NCBI GenBank assembly: GCA_009665115.1 | Contig: WJXE01000022.1 | Span: forward strand, 1-14,109 | DNA: 14,109 nucleotides | Origin: Nitrosopumilales archaeon | GTDB lineage: Archaea > Thermoproteota > Nitrososphaeria > Nitrososphaerales > Nitrososphaeraceae | Direction of reading: 5' to 3' | Shown: positions 13,829 through 14,109 of the stretch, piece after piece | Numbering within the stretch: the first letter of the stretch is position 1 | Layout: the number at the start of each line of letters is the position of its first letter | The notes under the pieces: generated by a model | Told to the model about the DNA's origin: nothing | The model's database searches: none | What the model saw: only the letters and a program-made list of their open reading frames with translations | Translations under genes and position numbers: made by a program

Positions 13829-14109
13829 TCTGGTGGGTTTCGGTGATTCTTTTACAGGCATATGATACAGATGAAAACTACATTCAATAAACTGGAAACC
13901 AGCTCTTTTACAAGATAAGTCGCAATGGGTAAATGGGAGCATAAGGGGGCGTGGGAGTAGATTTTGCCTGGTGCGGCAGAATTAAATTGGTCTAAGCCGA
14001 TTTTTGTTCTTCGCGGATCTAATCAATTGCCATTCACATTGTGGTTCCATAGAAATGCAGGAACCGGATCTTATTGCCAAAAGCGGTAAAGATATGTAGA
14101 TATATAGAT
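13829..14109. other. Terminal region with no recognisable gene
   Basis: Stops occur in all frames and no frame reaches the right edge. The largest piece (ending at a TAG near 14100) is about 40 codons with no start context. Small structures only: CTGG-AAA-CCAG near 13892-13902 and a perfect 6-bp inverted repeat GGTTCC/GGAACC at 14043-14048 and 14060-14065. It may be the upstream region of a gene beyond the window. Confidence 0.5.

Overview
The window looks like a piece of an archaeal chromosome, most probably from a Thaumarchaeota / Nitrososphaeria lineage (soil-type ammonia-oxidiser relatives). The evidence is a TFB transcription factor, aIF1, a Sec61-beta subunit, a DUF2070 membrane protein, an archaeal-type Tsr3, an archaeal tRNA-Val without encoded CCA, an archaeal RNase P RNA, and a 3-hydroxyacyl-CoA dehydrogenase of the kind used in the hydroxypropionate/hydroxybutyrate CO2-fixation cycle. 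Many genes have a TATA-like box about 25-33 nt before the start codon and no Shine-Dalgarno sequence. This fits the leaderless or short-leader transcripts common in archaea, and I used it to choose several starts. Genus cannot be fixed from sequence reading alone.

Layout. 1-2936 (minus strand): a peptide/nickel-type ABC uptake operon, made of an unrecognised 109-aa protein, an 804-aa secreted substrate-binding protein, and the 5' end of a DppB-type permease that runs off the left edge. 3137-5145: information-processing genes, namely TFB (plus), aIF1 (minus) and a zinc-ribbon protein of the Sjogren/scleroderma autoantigen 1 family (plus). 5281-7254: Sec61-beta followed 3 bp later by a DUF2070 multi-spanning membrane protein. 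7273-7347: tRNA-Val(CAC), minus strand. 7470-9665 (minus): adenosylhomocysteinase and, upstream of it, a phosphoribosyltransferase. 9699-10199 (plus): a SLOG/LOG-like Rossmann protein, divergent from the phosphoribosyltransferase. 10203-11351 (minus): 3-hydroxyacyl-CoA dehydrogenase. 11443-12111 (plus): an unannotated protein with a PD-(D/E)XK-nuclease-like residue pattern. 12112-12953: a long AT-rich gap holding a 45-bp tandem repeat and a hairpin. 12954-13768 (plus): tsr3 (rRNA modification), then the RNase P RNA gene rnpB, whose probable TATA box overlaps the tsr3 stop codon. 13769-14109: no gene seen.

Most of the window is housekeeping: transcription and translation initiation, protein export, rRNA and tRNA maturation, methyl-cycle recycling, carbon metabolism and peptide uptake. 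I see no mobile element, CRISPR array, phage gene or defence island. The points most worth checking are the RNase P RNA (P1 and P4 helices traceable by hand, including the bulged U of P4), the nuclease-like orphan at 11443, the orphan leading the ABC operon, the 14-bp bulged hairpin upstream of ahcY, and the tandem repeats before tsr3 and tfb.
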